From Comamonas koreensis (lineage in GTDB: Bacteria; Pseudomonadota; Gammaproteobacteria; Burkholderiales; Burkholderiaceae_C): a DNA stretch of 64,000 nucleotides. A program made the translations under genes and the position numbers. Position 1 is the stretch's first letter. Every line of letters starts with the position of its first letter. The notes beneath the pieces are model-generated. The model worked only from the letters and a program-made list of their open reading frames with translations, was not told the origin of the DNA and did not search any database. The stretch lies in contig NZ_JAJNCT010000003.1 of assembly GCF_021026195.1 (NCBI RefSeq), positions 1 to 64,000 of the forward strand, in the 5' to 3' direction. Shown piece by piece: positions 60,230 to 64,000 of the stretch.

Positions 60230-61375
60230 TCAGCGCAGCAAGGTGGCCGGGTCGGTGCGCAGCAGCACGCGCATGGCGCCCAGGCCGGACAGCAGCGCCA
60301 GGGTGGCCACCAGTGCGGCGCAGGCCAGCACCGCTTGCATGTTGAGCGCGACGGGCACGCGGTAGACCTGGGCCAGCGAGACCAATGCCACGCTGGCGAT
60401 GCTGGTCAGCAGCAGGCCGGCAGCACCGATCCAGCAGGCCTGTTCCACCACGACCCGGCCCAGAGCCGCGCGGCTGACGCCCAGCGCATTGAGCACGGCG
60501 TATTCACGCACCGAGCCGGCGACCACGCTCTTGAGCGACTGGCTGGTGACGACTGCGCCCACCAGGCAGACGACGATGGCCATGAACAGCACGCCGGCAC
60601 CGGCGCCGGTGTCGAGCATCCAGTAGCGCTGGGAGCGGTGGGCAAAGCTGTCGGCAGTCCAGACCTCGTGCGGGCCAAAGCTGCGCGCCTCGCTGCTCAG
60701 GCGCTGCTGCACGGCGTGGTTGTCCACCCCTTTGCGCACGCGGGCCAGCAGGTAGGTGCTGCCCTGGCTGGGCGCGCTGCCGGCGATCTGGTGCGCGCTC
60801 TCCAGCGAGGCCAGCACATTGACGCCGCCCAGGCCACGCAGGCCATCGACAGCGGCCACTACGTGCACGCGGTGGTTGTTGATCCAGGCGCTGCCACCTT
60901 CATCGGTGGCCAGGCTGTCCAGATCGGCGCGGTCGACGATGACGGCGCCGGGCTCGCGCAGCAGCTTGCGCTGCCAGGGCGCAATGACCCGGTCGAACAT
61001 CATCGCGGTGCTGGCGGTGGAGATGCCCGAGAGGTAGACCGACACGGCGCCGGCAGCCTGGGCTGCGCCCTGGCTGGAGCGCCAGTCGCCATCGACCCAG
61101 ACAAAGGGCTCCACAGCGCGGATGTCCGGGTCCATGCGCATGCGCATCTCGACATCGGGGCCGATGTTGCGGCCAAAGTTCACGCTTTGGGTGCCGGGGT
61201 AGCCCACCCAGAGATCGGCCGAGCTGGCGGTGATGTAGATCGCCGCCGAGCTGAAGATACCCAGCACCAGCGCAGCCTGCATGACCAGCAGCACACCGGC
61301 AAAGCCCACCGCGAAGATCGAGGGGACAAAGCGGCGCCATTCATAGACCAGGGTTTTGCGCGCCAGGGCAATCAT
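60230..61375 (-). CDS. FtsX/MacB-type permease, DevC-like
   Basis: A 381-residue permease with the four-helix pattern of type VII ABC exporters. One helix lies near residues 17-40, a periplasmic domain follows (SADLWVGYPGTQSVNFG region), and three helices sit in the last 120 residues (VLFMAIVVCLVGAVVTSQSL; AGLLLTSIASVALVSL; the last near 340-360). DevC-type permeases export glycolipids in cyanobacteria; MacB exports peptides and lipids. Its start overlaps the outer-membrane gene stop (ATGA). Confidence 0.87.
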   Translation of the reverse strand: MIALARKTLVYEWRRFVPSIFAVGFAGVLLVMQAALVLGIFSSAAIYITASSADLWVGYPGTQSVNFGRNIGPDVEMRMRMDPDIRAVEPFVWVDGDWRSSQGAAQAAGAVSVYLSGISTASTAMMFDRVIAPWQRKLLREPGAVIVDRADLDSLATDEGGSAWINNHRVHVVAAVDGLRGLGGVNVLASLESAHQIAGSAPSQGSTYLLARVRKGVDNHAVQQRLSSEARSFGPHEVWTADSFAHRSQRYWMLDTGAGAGVLFMAIVVCLVGAVVTSQSLKSVVAGSVREYAVLNALGVSRAALGRVVVEQACWIGAAGLLLTSIASVALVSLAQVYRVPVALNMQAVLACAALVATLALLSGLGAMRVLLRTDPATLLR

Positions 61376-62802
61376 GGCGTGGCCCCTGGTGTGGCTGAGG
61401 GCGATTGCGGTGGCAGCGGAGCGCCACCCAGCGCTTGGAACAGCGCCACAAAGGCCAGCGTCTGCGCGGCTTGGGCAACGCTTTGCTGGCTTTCATGCAG
61501 CAGCAGCTGGCGGCGCGGCTCCAATGTGTCCAGTTCGCTGGCCAGTCCCAGCTGCTGGCGGCGCTGCAGCTGCTGGGCGCGGCTGCGCAACAGTGGTGTC
61601 TGGGCATCGAGCGACTGCTGGCGCTGCTGCTGCGCGCCCAGGCTGGCCAGCGCGGTTTCGACATCGGCCACGCCGTCGAGCACGCTTTGGCGGTAGGCCT
61701 TGATGGCGTTGTCCATTTGCAGCTCGTCGGCATCGGCCTGCGCGCGCCGGCGGCCCCAGTCGAACAGCGGAATATCGATCACCGGGCCGAGCGTAGGCAC
61801 ATGGTTGGAGCTGGAGCGGCGGTTCTGCGTCAGGTTGTAGGAGTAGAGCAGCGAGCCGCCCAGCGCAAAGCGGGGGTAGAGTGCGGAGTTCGACAGGCCT
61901 ACCGCTGCTGCGGCGCGCTGCACAGCAGCTTCGGCCGCCAGGATGGCGGGGCGGCTGCGCAGCAGCTCGGCGGGCAGCACCTGCAGGTTCAGCGCTGCGG
62001 CGCTGGGGATATGGGGGCTGCTGGAGGCGGCCAGCCAGGCTGCCTCGGGCTCGCTGCGGCCCAGCAGTGCGGCCAGCGCATGCGCGGCGCGTGCCTGGTG
62101 TTGCAGCAGTTCGGCCTCCTGGCCACGGCTGCGGTTCAGTTCCAGGCTGGCTTGCTGCACCTGCTCGGCGCTGCCCATGCGCTGCTGCACCCGCACTTGC
62201 TGAAGTTGCAGGCGGCGCGCATCCAGCTGCAGTTGCTGGCCCAGCGCCAAGCGTTGCTGCTGCGCCACGCAGATTTCCAGATAGCGCTGCACCACATTGG
62301 AGACCAGCTGAATCCTGGCAGCTTGCAGCTGTGCCTGGGCATCGAGCAACTGGCCCTGGCCATCGAGCTCGGTGGCTTCATAAGCGCCAAACAGGCCGAG
62401 GTTCCAGCTCATGTCGAGGCTGGCATGGAAGTAGGAATCAAGTGCCGCCACATCCTGCAAGGTGCGCACACCGGCGGTGAATCCTGGCCTGTAGGCAGCG
62501 GTCGCCGTGCCCAGCAGAATGCGCTGCGCCTGCAGCCGGCCTTGGGCTTGGGCCAGATCCAGGTTCTGGGCCAGCGCCTGCTCCACCAGCTTGTCCAGGG
62601 CCGGGTCGCCCAGCAGCGTCCACCAGGCGGCCAGATCGGCGGCCTTGACGGCACGCGCATGGGGCGCACTGGCGCCGGCCTGGCGCCATTGGGCAGGGGT
62701 GTCGGGGTTGAGCTGGGCTTGCGGCGGCGTCATGCAACCGGCCAGCAAGGCGGCCGGTGCCAGTGCCAGCAATGTTTTGCAGAACAAGGGTTTCACGTGC
62801 AA
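61372..62802 (-). CDS. Outer-membrane efflux lipoprotein, TolC/NodT family
   Basis: A 476-residue outer-membrane factor. The lipobox ALLAGC gives a lipidated Cys at about residue 23. The repeated long helical regions (AQAQGRLQAQRILL..., AAVQRAAAAVGLSNSALYPRFALGG) fit the two-repeat TolC/OprM barrel-tunnel. It is the first gene of the leftward operon and completes a tripartite exporter with the DevB- and DevC-like proteins. Ends with a Pro/Ala-rich tail that may be disordered. Confidence 0.88.
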   Translation of the reverse strand: MHVKPLFCKTLLALAPAALLAGCMTPPQAQLNPDTPAQWRQAGASAPHARAVKAADLAAWWTLLGDPALDKLVEQALAQNLDLAQAQGRLQAQRILLGTATAAYRPGFTAGVRTLQDVAALDSYFHASLDMSWNLGLFGAYEATELDGQGQLLDAQAQLQAARIQLVSNVVQRYLEICVAQQQRLALGQQLQLDARRLQLQQVRVQQRMGSAEQVQQASLELNRSRGQEAELLQHQARAAHALAALLGRSEPEAAWLAASSSPHIPSAAALNLQVLPAELLRSRPAILAAEAAVQRAAAAVGLSNSALYPRFALGGSLLYSYNLTQNRRSSSNHVPTLGPVIDIPLFDWGRRRAQADADELQMDNAIKAYRQSVLDGVADVETALASLGAQQQRQQSLDAQTPLLRSRAQQLQRRQQLGLASELDTLEPRRQLLLHESQQSVAQAAQTLAFVALFQALGGAPLPPQSPSATPGATP

Positions 62803-62881
62803 TGGAGTCGGTTCTTGGCCGGTATTGACCGTGGAGGCCTGACCGCAGAGGCCGGGCAGTTAAGCGACCCATTCAACCCTG

Positions 62882-62901
62882 GCAAGCTTGCGCAAGCTTG
62901 C
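62882..62901. promoter_or_regulatory. Tandem palindrome between exporter and two-component genes
   Basis: GCAAGCTTGC occurs twice head to tail (62882-62891 and 62892-62901), making a perfect 20-bp palindrome. It sits in the 220-bp region between the divergent outer-membrane gene (starts 62802) and the response regulator (starts 63023). OmpR-family regulators bind direct repeats of about 10 bp, so this is a good candidate operator for the adjacent regulator. Confidence 0.6.
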
Positions 62902-63022
62902 ACAAATGATGGAGGAAACATGGAGGCCGCCTGAGCGTGCAGCAGGCGGTTGGCAAGGTCATAATGGCTCGTTTCAACCGCTTTGGGGCGCCTGTGTAGG
63001 GCGCCGCTGGAACCTACTTGGG

Positions 63023-63760
63023 ATGCAGTCCGCCATGAAACAACCTACGCCACCTGTGGCCGCTCCGCTGGTGCTCGTCGTGGAGGATGAGCCCGGTATT
63101 GCGACCATCCTGGTCGCCTACCTGGAGCGCGATGGCATGCGCAGCCTGTTTGCGCGCGATGGCGAGCAGGCTGTGCAGCTTTTTCGCCAAAACCAGCCCG
63201 ACCTGGTGCTGCTGGACATCCACCTGCCGGGCATGGACGGTGTTGATGTGCTGCGCTTTATCCGCGACCAGGGCCAGACCCCGGTGATCATGGTGACGGC
63301 ACTGGCCGATGATGTGGACAAGCTGGTGGCCTTGCGCCTGGGTGCGGACGACTATGTGGTCAAGCCCTTCAACCCGGCCGAGGTGGTGGCGCGCGTGCGT
63401 GCCGTGCTGCGCCGCAGCCAGCCCAAGGCCGCCGCCGCCCCGATGGCGCCGATCCGCGTGGGCGCACTCGAGATCAACTCTGCCGAGCACAGTGCGCGGG
63501 TATATGACATGCACGGCCAGGCCACACCACTGCCGCTGACTTTGACTGAATTCCGCCTGCTGGCCTTGCTGGCCTCGCAGCCCCGGCGCTGCTTCTCACG
63601 CGCGCAGCTGATCGAGCACTGCCTGCCCGAGAGCGATGCGTTGGAGCGGGTGATCGACTCGCACCTGTCCAAGCTGCGCCGCAAATTGCAGCTGGCTGGC
63701 CAGGAGGAGCTGATCGAGACTGTGCGCAGCATTGGATACCGTCTATGGCCCGGGGACTGA
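63023..63760 (+). CDS. OmpR-family response regulator, BaeR/AdeR-like
   Basis: A 245-residue response regulator. The receiver has VLVVEDEPG, phospho-Asp in VLLDIHLPGMDG and Lys in DDYVVKPFNPAE. The winged helix has LTLTEFRLLALLASQPRR and ends ETVRSIGYRLWPGD. The start may be the ATG at 63023 or at 63035; neither has a strong ribosome site. It is divergent from the exporter operon and overlaps the kinase gene by 16 bases. BaeR-like regulators often control efflux pumps, which fits. Confidence 0.85.
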   Translation: MQSAMKQPTPPVAAPLVLVVEDEPGIATILVAYLERDGMRSLFARDGEQAVQLFRQNQPDLVLLDIHLPGMDGVDVLRFIRDQGQTPVIMVTALADDVDKLVALRLGADDYVVKPFNPAEVVARVRAVLRRSQPKAAAAPMAPIRVGALEINSAEHSARVYDMHGQATPLPLTLTEFRLLALLASQPRRCFSRAQLIEHCLPESDALERVIDSHLSKLRRKLQLAGQEELIETVRSIGYRLWPGD

Positions 63761-64000
63761 GCCGCATCTGGGTCCGCTTTGGCTTTTGGATTGCCGGCAC
63801 CCTGCTCAGCACCATTGCGTTGCTCAGTGCCTGCGCCTGGGCCTTCAATGCCTTGCAGTACAACCAGTTCTACCAAAGTCTCCCCACATCGGTGAGGGCA
63901 GAGCTCGATGACCTGATCGAGCGCGATCTGGACAACAGCCCGCGTGCCATGCAGATCTATGGCGAGTACTGGCGTGGCGAGGTGTTCTTTGGCGAACAGG
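63745..64000 (+). CDS. Sensor histidine kinase, 5' part only
   Basis: The ATG at 63745 opens a frame that runs off the window. The first 85 residues start MARGLSRIWVRFGFWIAGTL, with one membrane helix at about residues 13-36, then a periplasmic start. It overlaps the regulator by 16 bases, as in BaeSR-type pairs, and is very probably its partner kinase. The kinase core is outside the window. Confidence 0.75.
   Translation, partial: MARGLSRIWVRFGFWIAGTLLSTIALLSACAWAFNALQYNQFYQSLPTSVRAELDDLIERDLDNSPRAMQIYGEYWRGEVFFGEQ

Overview
The window looks like a chromosomal segment of a Comamonadaceae betaproteobacterium, most likely Comamonas or a close relative. The grounds are the high GC content, the end of a betaproteobacterial-type 5S rRNA at the left edge, Omp32-type porins, LivK/TctA-type transport genes, a dapF-DUF484-xerC operon and a double-length UvrA of the kind annotated in Burkholderiales. 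There is no sign of phage, insertion sequence, CRISPR array or tRNA. Nearly all of it is dense coding sequence, and gene ends often overlap.

Layout. Positions 1-103 hold the 3' end of a 5S rRNA and its terminator. 0.2-2.1 kb has three small housekeeping-type genes (DUF4197, YchJ, HAD hydrolase). 2.2-13.9 kb looks like one catabolic locus: two GMC flavin oxidoreductases flank a branched-chain-type ABC importer whose LivM and LivG are fused, followed by an acyl-CoA ligase, a glutathione transferase and an AraC regulator on the other strand. 14-25 kb carries leucine/isovalerate breakdown genes (acyl-CoA synthetase, methylcrotonyl-CoA carboxylase beta and alpha, methylglutaconyl-CoA hydratase, HMG-CoA lyase), interleaved with an antiporter, a DUF4126 membrane protein and a hydroxyacid reductase. 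25-31 kb has YbaK, DUF1289, a DsbA-type isomerase, an MHS-family symporter and two tandem porins. 31.3-37.3 kb is a 1986-residue tandem UvrA behind a near-perfect LexA box. 37.5-42 kb is a TctDE two-component system with tctB-tctA but no tctC. 42-47 kb has putP, cysteine synthase, a DMT exporter and a divergent AraC regulator. rnpB lies at about 47.06-47.40 kb, followed by the xerC/DUF484/dapF operon read leftward and a NUDIX-metallo-beta-lactamase fusion.

The most interesting part is 52-64 kb. A rightward operon (class III aminotransferase, GNAT-type acyltransferase, arginase-fold protein) converges on a leftward operon of eight tightly packed genes: outer-membrane factor, DevC-type permease, DevA-type ATPase, DevB/HlyD-type lipoprotein, MtnX-like phosphatase, alpha/beta hydrolase and two half-size EamA transporters. 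A PssA-type phosphatidyltransferase is divergent from the first operon. A BaeSR-like two-component system is divergent from the second, and a 20-bp palindromic repeat lies between it and the exporter. Together these suggest an unnamed pathway that makes an amino-acid-derived or lipid-like product, moves it across the inner membrane and exports it through a tripartite pump. The enzyme families are visible in the sequence; the product and the joint function are inference.
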